The notes under the pieces were generated by a model. The model did not search any database and had not been told where the DNA came from. It saw only the letters and a program-made list of their open reading frames with translations. A stretch of 64,000 nucleotides of DNA from Zea mays (Eukaryota; Streptophyta; Magnoliopsida; Poales; Poaceae): contig NC_050104.1 in NCBI RefSeq assembly GCF_902167145.1, positions 97,351,849 through 97,415,848 of the forward strand, given 5' to 3'. Position numbers and translations under genes: made by a program. Within the stretch, counting starts at the first letter, position 1. Every line of letters begins with the position of its first letter. Shown here one piece after another: positions 30,368 through 42,099 of the stretch.

Positions 30368-31721
30368 TGTCGGCGTTTCGACCCCGGGGGGGTCCCTGGA
30401 CCGACGAGTGAATTGTCGCCGCGTGTCCCAGCCCAGATGAGTCGGCGCGAGACGGAGCACGAAGGGGGGAAGAAACAGGCAAAGGGGAAACCCGCGGCCT
30501 TCGTGTTGCCCTGCGCCCAGGTCGGGTGCGCTTGCAGTAGGGGGTTACAAGCGTTCGCGTGGGAGAGCCTTATGCGCCGGCCCGCTCTCCCGTGCGGCCA
30601 ACCTTATCTTACGAGAGCCCTGGACCTTCCTTTTATAGGCGTAAGGAGAGGGTCCAGGTGTACAATGGGGGGGTGTAGCAGTGTGCTAACGTGTCTAGCA
30701 GAGAGGAGCTAGAGTCCTAAGTACATGCCGTCGTGGCAGTCGAAGAAGTTTTGGCACCCTGTTCATGTGATGTCGTGGCCGTCGGAGGAGCGCTGGAGCC
30801 CTGTGGAAGGACAACTGTCGGGGCTGTCAAATCCTTGCTGACGTTTCCTTGCTTCCGTAAGGGGCTGAGAGCCGTCGTCGTCATGGAGCACGCAGGGCGC
30901 CATCATTATTTGTTTACCGGGGCGAGCCAGATGGGACGCCGGTCTTGTTCCCCGTAGCCTGAGCTAGCTAGGGGTAGGATAATGATGGCCCCTCCTGTGA
31001 CGTGGTCGGTCCGAGCCCTGGGTCAGGCGAGGCGGAGGCTCCTCCGAGGTCGAGGTCGAGTCCGTCTTTCGAGGTCGAGGCTGAGTCCGAGCTCTGGGGT
31101 CGGGCGAGGCGGAGTCCATCTTCCGAGGCCGAGGATGTGTCCGAGCCCTAGGGTCGGGCGAGGCGAAGTCCGTCTTCCGAGGTCGAGGATGTGTCCGAGC
31201 CCTGGGGTCGGGCGAGGCGGAGCTTCCTATGGCGCCCGAGGCTGGACTTAGTTGCTGTCAGCCTCACTCTATCGAGTGGCACAACAGTCGGAGCGACGCA
31301 TGCGGTGCTGTTTTCTTGTCAGGCCGGTCAGTGGAGCAGCGAAGTGACTGCGGTCACTTCGGCTCTGTCGACTGAAGAGCGCACGTCAGGATAAGGTGTC
31401 AGGTGATCCTTGCATTAAATGCTCCTGCGATACGGTCTGTTGGCGTGGCGATCTGGCCAAGGTTGCTTCTCTGCGAAGACTGGGCCTCGGGCGAGCCGAA
31501 GGTGTGTCCGTTGCTTGAGGGGGCCCTCGGGCGAGACGTGAATCCTCCGGGGTTGGCTGCCTTTGCCCGAGGCTGGGCTTGGGTGAGGCGAGATCGTGTC
31601 CCTTGAGTGGACTGGGCCTTGACCTTAATCGAGCCCATCAGGCCTTTGCAGCTTTATGCTGATGGGGGTTACCAGCTGAGATTAGGAGTCTTGGGGGTAC
31701 CCCTAATTATGGTCCCCGACA
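30368..31721 (-). repeat. 5' LTR of element E
   Basis: 1354 bp, paired with 189-1594. TATAAAAG on the minus strand at 30637-30630. It has one 54-bp repeat unit fewer than the 3' LTR. Confidence 0.93.
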
Positions 31722-31828
31722 ATTATATCTTAAGGGAGATAATGCTTCGAAGGATGAAGGTCTTTGATCATTATCATTTTGTGTTGCCTTGTTCTTAACT
31801 CATAGCATTTGAGAACAAGTCCCCAACA
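31722..31828 (+). repeat. Element A 5' LTR, right part
   Basis: Begins with the duplicated ATTAT and matches 40636-40742 with three differences. It ends CCCCAACA. It is followed by the primer site TGGCGCCCACCTCCGGTG at 31830-31847. Confidence 0.92.
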
Positions 31829-31849
31829 TTGGCGCCCACCTCCGGTGAA

Positions 31850-32640
31850 CTCACTTCCACTGTTGAGCTGATGGCTTCGTTCAACAACCAAGTCATGGCA
31901 CCTTCAGCTACGAAGCTGGTGCTCCCAATCACGGGCGGTTCAAGTTTAGAGCCAGCTAACAAGAAGCAGAAGAAGGAAGCACAGAGAAGAGTGCATCATG
32001 TTAGGGTGCAAGGACCCTTCGTCAGGTCCAAGTGGTCCCACATCCCAATCACCTTCTCGCAGGAGGATCTTCAGCTAAAAGACTATCCTCGCAATGATGC
32101 TATGGTCATATCTTGTGTCATCAAGGGTTTCTTGGTCCATAATGTTCTGGCTGACACAGGCAGTGCAGCGGATATTATATTTGCAAAGGCTTTCAGGCAG
32201 ATGCAATAACCAGAGGACAAGATTCATGATGCTACACACCCTCTTTGTGGCTTCGGAGGACGACAGATTGTGGCACTTGGCAAAATCACAATGTCAGTTA
32301 CCTTTGGTTATGTCCACAACAAAAGAACTGAGAAAGTTGTCTTTGATGTTGTCGACATGGAATACCCGTACAATGCAATCATTGGTCGAGGAACACTTAA
32401 TGCCTTGAAAGCAGTACTTCACCTAGCATACTTGTGCATGAAGATACCTTCGAAACAAGGGCCCATTGTTGTCCACGGAAGTCAAGAAGCTGCTAGAAGG
32501 GCCGAAGGGAGTTGGACAGATTTAAAGGCAAACCACAACATAGACGGAGTCGAAGCTTGTCAACAATATAAACATAAAAGAGAGAAGGCTGCTTCGGCAG
32601 ACCAGCCGAAGCCTATGCTTTTATGTGAAGATATAGCAGA
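31850..32640 (+). pseudogene. pol: Element A protease region
   Basis: Frame with TFSQEDLQLKDYPRNDAMVI and the retropepsin active site ADTGSAADI (near 32150), followed by a TAA near 32207 and a continuing frame with MEYPYNAIIGRGTLN, a common end of plant Ty3 proteases. The catalytic DTG is intact. Any gag-coding sequence upstream is absent. Confidence 0.83.
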
Positions 32641-33730
32641 TCAAAGGATACTACTGGGGTCTCAGTTGTCTGATGAGCAGGAAAAAACTCTGATAAGGTT
32701 TCTGTTCAACAACAAAGATGTCTTTGCTTGGACTGTCAATGATCTTTGTGGTGTCAATAGAGATGTCATCGAACATTCACTTAATGTGGATCCATCATTC
32801 AGACCAAGGAAGCAAAAACTTCGGAAGATGTCTGATAATAAAGCTGAAGGTGCTCGGAACAAAGTAAAGAGGCTTCTCAGTGCTGGTGTTATCAGAGAAG
32901 TAACATATCCAGAATGGCTAGCTAACACTGTTATGGTGAAGAAGGCTAATGGCAAATGAAGAATGTGTATTGATTTCACAGATCTCAACAAGGCATGCCC
33001 AAAGGACGAGTTCCCATTGCCAAGAATAGACTCCCTTATAGATGCAGCAGCTTCTTCGGAGCTCATGAGTCTATTGGATTGTTACTCAGGTTATCATCGA
33101 ATTTGGATGAAGAAGGAAGATGAGCCGAAGACCAGCTTCATAACTCCTAGTGGCACTTATTGCTACCTTCGGATGCCTGAGGGGCTCAAGAATACTGGAG
33201 GAAGCTTCAGCAAAATGACAGCCAAGGTCCTTCATTCTCAAATAGGCAGGAATGTGCTGACTTATGTTGATGATATCATAGTAAAGAGCGCGAAGCAAGA
33301 GAATCACATTGCTGACTTGCAAGAAACATTTGCCAATTTCAGGCAAGATGGATTGAAATTAAATCTAGAAAAGTGTGTTTTTGGAGTGAAGAAGGGCAAG
33401 TTTCTTGGCTGTCTGGTATCAACGAAGGGAATCGAAGCTAACCCCAATAAGATCGAAGCTATCCTTCGGATGGAGCCGCCAAATACAAAAAAGGGGGCCC
33501 AACGGTTGACAGGAAGACTAGCATCATTAAATAGTTTTATATCCAGATCAGCAGAAAGAAATCTGCCATTCTTTGAAATACTGAAGTCAACCGAAGTTTT
33601 TCTGTGGGGTCCGGCTCAGCAAAAGGCTTTCGAAGAGTTAAAGAAATACTTGATCGATTTGACAACACTAACTCCACCTTCGCCAGGGGGCTCCATTGCT
33701 CTTATACGTGGCAGCTTCGCACTCTGCAGT
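32641..33730 (+). pseudogene. pol: Element A reverse transcriptase
   Basis: Ty3 RT with FAWTVNDLCGVNRDVIEH, PEWLANTVMVKKANGK, DLNKACPKDEFPLPRID, active-site YVDD (near 33262) and GIEANPNKIEAI. A TGA at 32957-32959 replaces the conserved Trp after NGK. A frameshift near 33715 follows the connection domain. Closely related in order and motifs to the RT of element E. Confidence 0.88.
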
Positions 33731-34500
33731 TAGTGTGGCGCTTGTACAGGAGAAGCAAGATGGCCAGGTCAAAAAACAAGCACCAGTATATTTTGTCTCC
33801 GAAGTTTAAGCTTTTCAAAGAAAAATTACACAGAACTGGAGAAGGTGTTATATGCTGTGTTGATGGCCTCCAGGAAGCTTCGGCATTACTTTCAAGCATA
33901 CAATGTAATTGTTCCTTCGTCGCAACCTCTAAAAGACATAATGAGGAATAGAGAAGCTACTGGGAGGATTGGAAAATGGGCTGCCGAGCTCAATGAATTT
34001 TCTATAGATTATGTGCATAAGTCCTCAATTCAGTCCCAGGCGTTGGCAGATTTCATCGCCGACTGGACACCAGGGGCTCAGGAAGAAGTCACAAAGGACA
34101 CTGAAGCCTGGACAATTTTCTATGATGGTTCTTGGGGAACCTTCAGCGCAGGAGCCGCAGAACATGCTATGTAGCAAGATTGGTCTTTAGTTGTACAAAC
34201 AACATTGCTGAATACGAAGCCCTTCTATTGTGGCTTCGGAAGCTAAAGGCAATGGGAATAAGAAGGGCGATTCTTAAAACTGACTCCCAAGTCATCTCTG
34301 GCCATGTGGATAAAAGCAGCAAGGCAAGGGACCTGAAGCTTGAAAAATACTTTGACACAGTCCGAAGTATGGAGGCTTCTTTCGAAGGTTTTTCTGTAAA
34401 AAATATCCCAAGAGGGGAAAATGAGCATGTAGACCTACTGGCCAAGTCAGCAGCACAGGGGCTCCCTTTACCTTCGGAAGTATTCTTTGAGACAATAAAA
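33731..34500 (+). pseudogene. pol: Element A RNase H
   Basis: Several frames: KVLYAVLMASRKLRHYFQAY, QALADFIADW, the first RNase H aspartate in IFYDGS (near 34120) and, after a frameshift near 34145, NIAEYEALLLWL and LKTDSQ. The order is standard; the breaks make it inactive. Confidence 0.8.
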
Positions 34501-35787
34501 GCACCTTTGGTTGAACTTATGGAGAGAGCGGTCCTCACAATATTACCTGTACATAGTGAAGATTGGAGGACTAAAATCATATCCTTCCTACAAGGAAATT
34601 GTCTTTCGGATGACGAAGTCTATAATAAAAGAATGGAAGCAAGGACAAGACCATATGTCATGATAGAAGGGGAGTTGTACAAGCATGGAGTGTGCTCTCC
34701 ACTCCTCAAGTGCTTATCCAGAACCGAAGGTATAGAGCTAATGAAGGAAATCCATGCAGGTCTGTGTGGATCTCACATTGGGTCCAGGCCTTTGCTGGGA
34801 AAGGTTTTTAGACAAGGATTTTATTGGCCGAAGGCAGCTTCGGATGCAATAGATCTGGTTCAAAAGTGCGAAAACTGTCAAAAATGTGCAAAGGACCAGA
34901 GGCAACCTTCGTCGCTCACTCAGCTAATACAACCAACCTAGCCATTGCAAAGATGAGGTTTAGATTTGTTGGGTCCACTTCCACCATTACAAGGCAACTT
35001 GAAATATGTTGTAGTAGCAGTGGAATATTTTTCCAAGTGGACTGAGGCGAAGCCCTTGGCTACAATAACTTCGGCTACCGTCCAAAAATTCTTCTGGCAG
35101 AATATTGTTTGTCGCTTCGGAGTCCTGAAGGCAATAACTGTGGATAATGGTACGCAATTTGAGGCCGAAGCATTTAAGGATTTTTGTGACCAAATTGGTA
35201 CGAAGATTCACTTTGCATCAGTTAGGCATCCAGAATCCAACGACATGGTAGAAAGAGCGAATGCTATTATAATGACAGGAATAATGAAGTTAATCTTCAA
35301 TCAGCCCAGAGGAAAGTGGCCAGGCGAACTAATTAAAGTGGTGTGGAGCCACAATACAACTGCGTCAAGGTCAACAAGATTTACACCCTTCAAACTCTTG
35401 TTTGGTGACGAAGCAATAACTCCAGAAGAGGCAAAGGCAGGGTCAATAAGAACAACAGCTTCGGCAGAAAACGAAGCTGATTATCAAGTAACAAAAGATA
35501 CTATAGAAGGGACTAGACTTCAGGCTATAGAGCACATCAATAAATACCAGCCCAAAACAATAAAGTGACGTGATAGAAAAGTTCGATTGAAAAACATCAA
35601 GCCAGGGCATTTGGTGCTTCGGAGAGTGGCCAACCCAGACAAAGTGGCCAAGTTGCAACTAAAGTGGGAAGGTCCTTTTCTGGTAGTATCTTCATTAAGA
35701 CCCGGTTCTTACAGATTGAAGGATATGGACGACAACGACATACCCAGATCTTGGAATGCGGATGAGCTTCGACGATATTATGTGTAA
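34501..35787 (+). pseudogene. pol: Element A integrase and C-terminal domain
   Basis: Zinc domain EIHAGLCGSHIG ... CENCQKCAK, core with LDLLGPLPP (after a stop near 34938), DNGTQF and the intact Glu in NDMVERAN, then TPFKLLFGDEA. A TGA near 35566 precedes the C-terminal module (LKWEGPFLV, ending ADELRRYYV). All three catalytic residues are still readable, unlike element E. Confidence 0.87.
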
Positions 35788-35984
35788 TTTGATGTATTTT
35801 TTCTTTTTCATTTTTTCTATGGCACCCTTTTCCTTTCAAGTGGGGAGAAAGGTTTTTAATGGGGCCAGAGCTTGTAATTTTTCATTCTTATTTAGCCCCA
35901 CGAGGGCCAAATCCCCCAAAAAAGATGTAATATGTAAAATCTAAGTCGGCACCATCAAGTGCAAAAAAAAAATAGAGAGAAGCT

Positions 35985-36275
35985 CAAAAGACGTCCCCAT
36001 AGGGATGCAGAGCATGACGAAGCTACAAAAGTCGTTCCTAAGGGAGCGCAGCGTAAGTTTTCTGCTCAAAGTCGTTCCAAAAGGAATGCAGAGCCAAATA
36101 CCGCCGAAATATAAGGCGAAGAAGTTCAAAAGTCATTCCTAATAGGATGCGGAACTTGTACCGCCGAAATAGAAGGCGAAGAAGTTCAAAAGTCGTTCCT
36201 AAGGAGATGCAGAACTTATACCACCAAAATAGAAGGTGAAGAAGCTCAAAAGTCGTTCCTAAGGGGATGCAGAGT
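35985..36275. repeat. Hairpin array, element A
   Basis: Between the pol stop and the antisense gene. Stems include CGTCCC-CATA-GGGATG, CGTTCC-TAAG-GGAGCG, CGTTCC-AAAA-GGAATG, CGCC/GGCG (twice) and a compensated CACC/GGTG near 36221. Units repeat about every 60 bp. Confidence 0.75.
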
Positions 36276-36621
36276 CTGGGTGTGGCTTCGTGCGTGTGTT
36301 TGGACATTCATTTGCACGTTACATCACATCATTCATTGCATTCATACACATTCATGTAGACATCCGTAGGATCATCATCATCATAACATAAAACACAGAG
36401 AGATACTTCAGCTTTGATAACAATGCTTCGATGAGCATAAAGAACCAAAGATACGCTTCATTGTGTACGAAAAGAAGGGAAGGTGTTTTTCGCCTTCGGC
36501 TCAAAAGATACAAGTTTCGTCCACAACAAAGCAATTCATACACGGATGGAAAGGTAAAAATATATTACAAGGTATGAACAAATTTACAATGTAATGTTTG
36601 ATTCCTAAATTACAATATCTT
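36276..36621. other. Spacer 3' of A's antisense gene
   Basis: AT-rich, no supported gene. It contains the bracket motif AAGGGAAGGTGTTTTTCG at 36475-36492, followed by CCTTCGGCTCAA, also found beyond the 5' end of the gene at 39998-40014. Confidence 0.5.
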
Positions 36622-39600
36622 TTACAAAGATACTTCAAATGTTTCTAAGCCTTGTTCAACAGCTTCAGCAATCTTCAAAATGAGCTTCGGACTATTGACC
36701 TTCGGCATCGTCATCCTGTACACAGCAACACAGTATAAGGTAAAAAGTAATTGCAAGAGAGCAAGCAACAGGTATAAGTATCGTACCGGCTTTAGCAGGC
36801 TTCGGGCCTCGTCACTAGCCAACTCTCGACCACCCTTCGCCCAAATTTGCGTTATTAATATGCTCCCTATGCTTCGGGCTATATTGGGGATGTCAACCAA
36901 ATCCGATGCAGATAGGCTGAAGTTTGGTCTATTTAAAACTTTTGCGTGTGTACAGTCAGCCTTCAAAAATGTTGCGGCTGTACCACGAGAAGCTAGCAGG
37001 GCACAGAAGTCACTGTGCCCGGCTATTACTTCGTCAACTGCCGCTACTTCGCCTTCAATATGTTCAAAGGTGCTGGATAAGTTTTCGTCCGAAGGGGTAA
37101 ATTTTTCAGCGCTGGCCCCAACCGAGTTAAAAACCTTTTTTAGTCGCTGTACGCAGCGGCTGCTAAAATCCAGACACACTTTCCGAAGCTCTTCCAAGGA
37201 TTGTTTCAGCTTCATATTTTTAGCAGCTTCAGCTTCGAATTTTGTTTGCAAGTTTTTTCTTTCCTGTTCGAAGCTCTTTGATTTCTGCAGGAGTTCCTTG
37301 TTTAATCTAATATTCTCGACATGCGCTTCTGCAAGGGAACCTTCCACTGCTTGGATTAGGAAATCCTTCTTTTCAAGAGAAGCTTCGTATTCTTTGATTT
37401 TTCTTTCCAGACCCTCGATTATAATTTCATTCTTCTTATCCTCGAGGTCCTGTCGCATTTGCAGTGCTTTACTCAGCAGCATACTCTGTACAGAATAGAC
37501 CTTCATCAGATAACTTCATTGATTCAAACAAATAATAAAATTTTGTTTTTTTATAAGAATCTACCTTAAAGTTGGAATAAAATAAACTACCGACGATATG
37601 TTGTCGCCGGTAGCTGCTAATATCGGCTTCAAGCTTCGGAAAACAGACACTCTTCGATAGAGTGCCGATTACCTTCGCCCCGATACGGTCACGAACACAT
37701 CCCAAGGCCTCTTCATTGATTCCACCAAAGAGCATGGCTCCTGGCTAGTAGCCACAGGAAATGTCATATTCCTGTAGCTCCTTTTCAGCCTCAGATAGTT
37801 CCTGTCCAATCAGGTTCCGAAGCTCAAAATCTTCTTCAGCCAAAGTAGCTTCGGCAATTTTCTTTCCTTTGTCAGGCACTGGGGCCATGACCTGTTCCGC
37901 AGCTGCAACTGTTTCTTCTGTGGCCATATCCAATAACAATTTATCAATCCCAGATAAGGTAGCCTCCAGGTTGGCAGCTTCGGTGGCAGCTGCAGCTTCG
38001 GCAGTGGCCTCGGTACTTGCAGTAGGTGCTATCTTAGATACCGAGGCCGAAGGTGGCGTCTTTTCAATAGCTTGCATCATGCTACCAATCATTCGCTTCT
38101 TCAGCCCATCTGCCTTCTTCGTAACCGAAGGTTCTTGTTTCTTTTGAAAAAGCTTTGTCAGATGCAGTCCTAGAGGACTTAGCAGCTTGATAGGTAAAGA
38201 TTCGGGCATTACCTTTAAGATCTCTTCTACTTCGGTAGCAGGAGGTGTTGAAGGAGTTTCCTCTTCCACCTCATTCACCTTCGGCTCTGGAGTTGCAGCC
38301 TTTCTCTTCTTCAAAGTCGCCGCTTTCGGCTCGGGACTGGATTTTCTCTTCTTCAAAGTTTTTCCATCTTCCTTCACCATTCTGGCAGCCTGCCTACTCA
38401 GAACGCTGACGACTCTCTTCCTTTTTGCCCCTTCGGCACCTTTGTTGAGTCGCTCATAATCAGGGTATTCAAAATTTAGAGTGTCCATTACCCGGTTCAA
38501 CCTTCGTTTTGGTCGGGTGCCGAAGGCTGCAGTCATTAATTGATCTTCTTTTTTGGTGTAGTTTCCCAAAATTTCATTGCACATTGTCTCAATCATTTCT
38601 AGCCACTCTTGCCAAGGCTCTTTGAACTGTTTCTCAAACTTAAAACGATAAGGCAATCGCACAAGCTCAAGTGTTTTCTTTTTTCCCTTTAGCTTCGGCA
38701 TGCTCCATTCACTTAACGTTGGAGACGTTCTGTTAGCCAAGTATTCTTGAACTAGATCTCTAGTGCTGATTTGTTCAGCCACCACCCTGAATTCTGATAC
38801 AGACAGTTGGCATGCTGACCCTGGCTTCATGTTGCACAAAGGTCTAGTCATTTTGAAGCTTAAAACCAGCGAGCACATGACCATCGTCATCAGTTTCGCT
38901 CTCTTCTTTTCATCGGCCTTGATATAAAATCATTCACTCTTCCAGCCGGTTAGCCACTTGGTACGATAGCTGAGGACCGGAGCCTTCGTATCCTTGCGAT
39001 ACGCGAAATTATAACAACCAAAATTCTCATGTAAGCCATCTGCCCTGGCCTTCGTTTGGTAGTGCAGCTCGTGCACTCGATAGAATGCTTCGGCATCTGG
39101 GTCCATCCCTTGGCTTTGAAGGGCCCAGATGTAGATAATGAGCCTAATGATAGCGTTAGGGGTCAGCTGATGAAGATAAATTTCAAAATTCTTCAACACT
39201 TCTCCTGTCATCTCGTTCAGAGGGAACCACAGTCCTGCTCTGAAAAAACTCTTGAAAATAATTACTTCATCATCTTTCGACACTGGGGTGGTCTCTTCTC
39301 CGGCAAATCGGATCAGTTTCCGTTTAGCTTCTCTGAAGTAACCCAACTTCATCATCATGGGCATGTCGGCTTCAGACACAGTAGATTTCTCAAAATCCAG
39401 GTGGCTAGGTTTTTACGGGATCAAAATGCTATAATCCTCCTCTTCTTCATCAACATTTTCTTCTTCAAAGTCAACATATTCAGCTTCGGCAGCAGGTGTG
39501 CCTTCGTCAATGGTTCCTTCTGTCACAACTAGGCCCGACTGTCTCATGACTTTGGAAATCGGAGCTGTCTCGGCGGCCTCGGTCTCCTCTCCTTCGCGAG

Positions 39601-39631
39601 TCACCCTTGCATTCGAGCATACTCTGGCCAT
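36622..39631 (-). pseudogene. Element A antisense accessory gene, degraded
   Basis: ATG at 39631. Exon 1 has an acidic N-terminus, the Transposase_28-like landmarks GLWFP and LHQLTP (the usual 20-residue spacing), a basic patch RPKRRLNR and an A/E/T-rich region; it ends at a donor AAG|GTAGATT near 37565. Exon 2 (from CTGTACAG near 37487) is a coiled coil (ERKIKEYEASLEKKDFL) plus the conserved SVGASAEKF and C-rich domain. A short exon 3 follows a TGTGTACAG acceptor near 36722. Stops near 39413, 38932 and 37745 break it. More diverged than B and C, which are close to each other. Confidence 0.72.
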
Positions 39632-39811
39632 CTGTTGGATTTTTTGCGGTTTTTACAAAGTTGATGTCTTTTGCAGTTTTGACGAAGCTAACTCAAAATG
39701 ATGGTCTGCTCAAGAGTGCAGTGAAAAAGTTTCGGCTATGGTTAATTTTTTTTAATAGCACAATAGTGCAATAGCAATGAATGCTGTGGTAACTTCACAC
39801 CTACCCGTCTG

Positions 39812-39819
39812 TTTATATA
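39812..39819 (-). promoter_or_regulatory. Putative TATA box of A's antisense gene
   Basis: TATATAAA on the minus strand, about 185 bp before the ATG at 39631. The stretch to the 3' LTR contains the bracket motif (39998-40014) and the polypurine tract GAAGGGGCTAC at 40105-40115. Confidence 0.6.
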
Positions 39820-40115
39820 GTGCTGTAGGTGAGAAGGTGAATCGCCAAATCACCTGCACCCGCTGAACAGTCGCCCGCACACGCTGAACGGTGGACCACT
39901 CAGCGCCTGGAAGGTGAATCGCTAGAACGCTCGTACCCGCTGCGTACTAGGCTACCTGGCGCTCGAAATATTTTAATCATTTCTCGGTAACGAGCTCAGG
40001 GAAGGTGTTTTTCGGACCTTCGGCATTCCGGACCTTTGGCATTCCGAAGCCTTTGAGATTTTTTTCACGGATCAAGCTCGTTACGAAAAACGATCTAGCA
40101 CCGCGAAGGGGCTAC

Positions 40116-40742
40116 TGTTGGAGGCCTGCTTCGTCACTGAAGGTCCTCTAAGCAAAAACACCTTCGGCAAATTGGCACATAAGCAGACAGAGCACGAAGG
40201 TACATGCCGAAGCTACTATCCAGGGAGCTTCGGCATATTGATATGCCTTGAGACGAAGGGCTGCACCGACTTAAAGAGGAAAAGACTGATCAGTCCATGA
40301 TAGTTTATGTCATGTTTATAGTTGTTTATCGAGGGCATGAATGTAATTTCGACTGGGCTGTGTCCCGTGCCTATAAATAGATGAACAATAACTCCGAACT
40401 GTTCACGTTGACTGGTATTCACTCGCACGTCACGCCTGGACTTTTACCTTCTGTCAAGCCGAAGGTATTAATGTAATTCAATACTGTCAATATTTATTCA
40501 TGACGGGATAATAAAAATGTTCTAATAATGCCATATGATTATCCATATTATTTTCTATGTTTCATATGTTTCTACCTTCATTATCACATGCTGAGATGAT
40601 AAAGGTATGTCCTTTATGACCTTCGTCTAAAGATCATTATATCTTAAGGGAGATAATGCTTCGAAGGACGAAGGTCTTTGATCATTAACATTTTGTGTTG
40701 CCTTGTTCTTAACTCGTAGCATTTGAGAACAAGTCCCCAACA
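40116..40742 (+). repeat. 3' LTR of element A
   Basis: 627 bp, TGTTGGAGGCC...CCCCAACA. TATAAATA at 40372-40379. The size fits the Grande family (about 620-630 bp from memory). The following GATAG would be the 3' TSD; the left copy is outside the window. Confidence 0.92.
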
Positions 40743-41515
40743 GATAGACCCCTAAAGGTTTGTTTTCCTAATTTATTTATTATAGTGCGTGATAAAAAGC
40801 CTTTGGCAAAAGTCCTTCCTCTGCCAGCCCCGAATTTATTATTTCGTAGATCTTCGGTGGGTACCAAATGGGTGGAATGGCAAAGGTTGTTGAGCTTGGT
40901 CTAATAAATTAATTTGGAGACGAATCAAGATAGGTTTATTTGGATGGCACATAGAGATGGACATTTCTCTGTCTTTTTTGGCTCTGGAATCTAAAAATCC
41001 CTCACAAAATTGAAATTTTCCTTTGGTTTATGGGAAGGGGTGATTCTCACCAAAGATAATCTAGCAAAAAGAAGGTGGAAAGGAAGTGTGAGGTACAATT
41101 TCTGTGATCAAAATGAGAATATCCAACACCTTTTTCGATTGCATTATGGCTCGAGCTATTTGGATGATTATTTTTATTGCTCTTAAAATAGATAGCCCTG
41201 CTAATATTGATCGCATAATAAGATCTTGGCAAACTAGCAATGGAAAGGCATGCAAAAAAGCCTAATGATAGAAGCGGCGACTATATTTTGGTCATTATGG
41301 CTTTGCCAAAACGATGGTGTTTTAACAATAAACAAATACCGTCCATTATGCATGTTATTTTTAGGGGAACCTACTGGTTCAGATTTTGGAGACTAGTGCA
41401 GGAAGAAAAAGCTCAGCAGGGAATAAACGATGTTTGTCGCTCTTTGAAGGTGGTGGCTATGGAGATTTTTGCAAGGCACGGGTGGCGATTTAATCCTAGA
41501 ATTGCAATGTTTTAG
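40743..41515 (+). pseudogene. LINE (non-LTR retrotransposon) remnant: zf-RVT-type C-terminus
   Basis: Broken frames carry the signature of the C-terminal part of plant L1-type ORF2: RFIWMAHRDGHFSV, LKIPHKIEIFLWF, LTKDNLAKRRW, then NENIQHLFFDCIMARAIW, close to the zf-RVT consensus, and a tail with FRGTYWFRFW and ARHGWRFNPRIAMF ending at 41515. Several frameshifts. Its upstream part was split off by element A and lies outside the window. Confidence 0.75.
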
Positions 41516-42099
41516 TGATTTTCTGCCTACATCTTAGGCTTTCTTTTATGTTACTTCTAGTTCATTCAAGATTTATGTGGACTATGTTGTAAGGTTGTAT
41601 ACAAGCAATTGTAAAAGATCGAAACATAATTTTTCCATTATCTAAAAAAGTAGAATGAGTTGTCGCAAGATTTCGTAGCTTTCTTTAAATTTTTTATAGC
41701 TGTAATGAACGGAGGCTGAGGGCATGTACAACTAGGATGGAAATGGGTCGGATTGGTCGAAATAACTTCTCTCCCTTTCTATGTTCACATTTTATTTCAG
41801 AAACAATATTGAAAATGGGATATCGAAAACAGAACTAGCGGGATGACAAAAACGAACTAAAACGAACAGAACGAATCGACAATGGATCGAAATTGAACGT
41901 AAAAAACAAAAACACCACCGCTAGAGTATAACAGTAAAGTAGAATTGTGATCAATTAAAACATCTCATCTGGAAATACAAAAGCAATATATTGCAATATA
42001 CATATAGCTACCAAAGGAAACAATCAATAATGGATTAGTTTGTTGTGATGTGAAATAGTTATCTATGATTTGTTTATTGTATCATCTAAAACGAGATAT
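41516..42099. other. Non-coding: LINE 3' tail and unassigned AT-rich DNA
   Basis: Begins as likely 3' untranslated sequence of the LINE. From about 41720 there are AACGAA/ACGGA-rich words that could be a decayed transposon end. No poly(A) or terminal repeat could be fixed. Confidence 0.4.

Larger units (their letters stand above)
189..31721 (-). mobile_element. Element E: Huck/Xilon-like Ty3-gypsy retrotransposon, complete but nested and degenerate
   Basis: On the plus strand the element begins TGTCGGCGTTTC and ends GGTCCCCGACA, flanked by the 5-bp TSD ATTAT (184-188 and 31722-31726). Gag, protease, reverse transcriptase, RNase H and integrase all read on the minus strand, so the LTR at 30368-31721 is the 5' LTR and that at 189-1594 the 3' LTR. 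A spliced accessory gene reads on the plus strand (3023-13753). Three later insertions split it: B, D and a hAT element. Without them the element is about 14.6 kb. Many nonsense codons and frameshifts make it non-functional. Family name from memory of maize LTRs; Ty3 class is certain from the gene order RT-RNase H-integrase. Confidence 0.9.
31722..40742 (+). mobile_element. Element A: Grande-like Ty3 retrotransposon with pol and antisense gene but no gag
   Basis: Right-hand part of the element that starts left of base 1. The 5' LTR resumes at 31722 and ends at 31828; the body holds protease to integrase on the plus strand, a hairpin array, an antisense gene on the minus strand and the 3' LTR 40116-40742. 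Gag is missing: the leader shared with B and C (GAACTCACTTCCACT) runs straight into the protease region. The LTRs differ by about 13 of 290 comparable bases, the oldest of the datable elements here. Confidence 0.9.
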
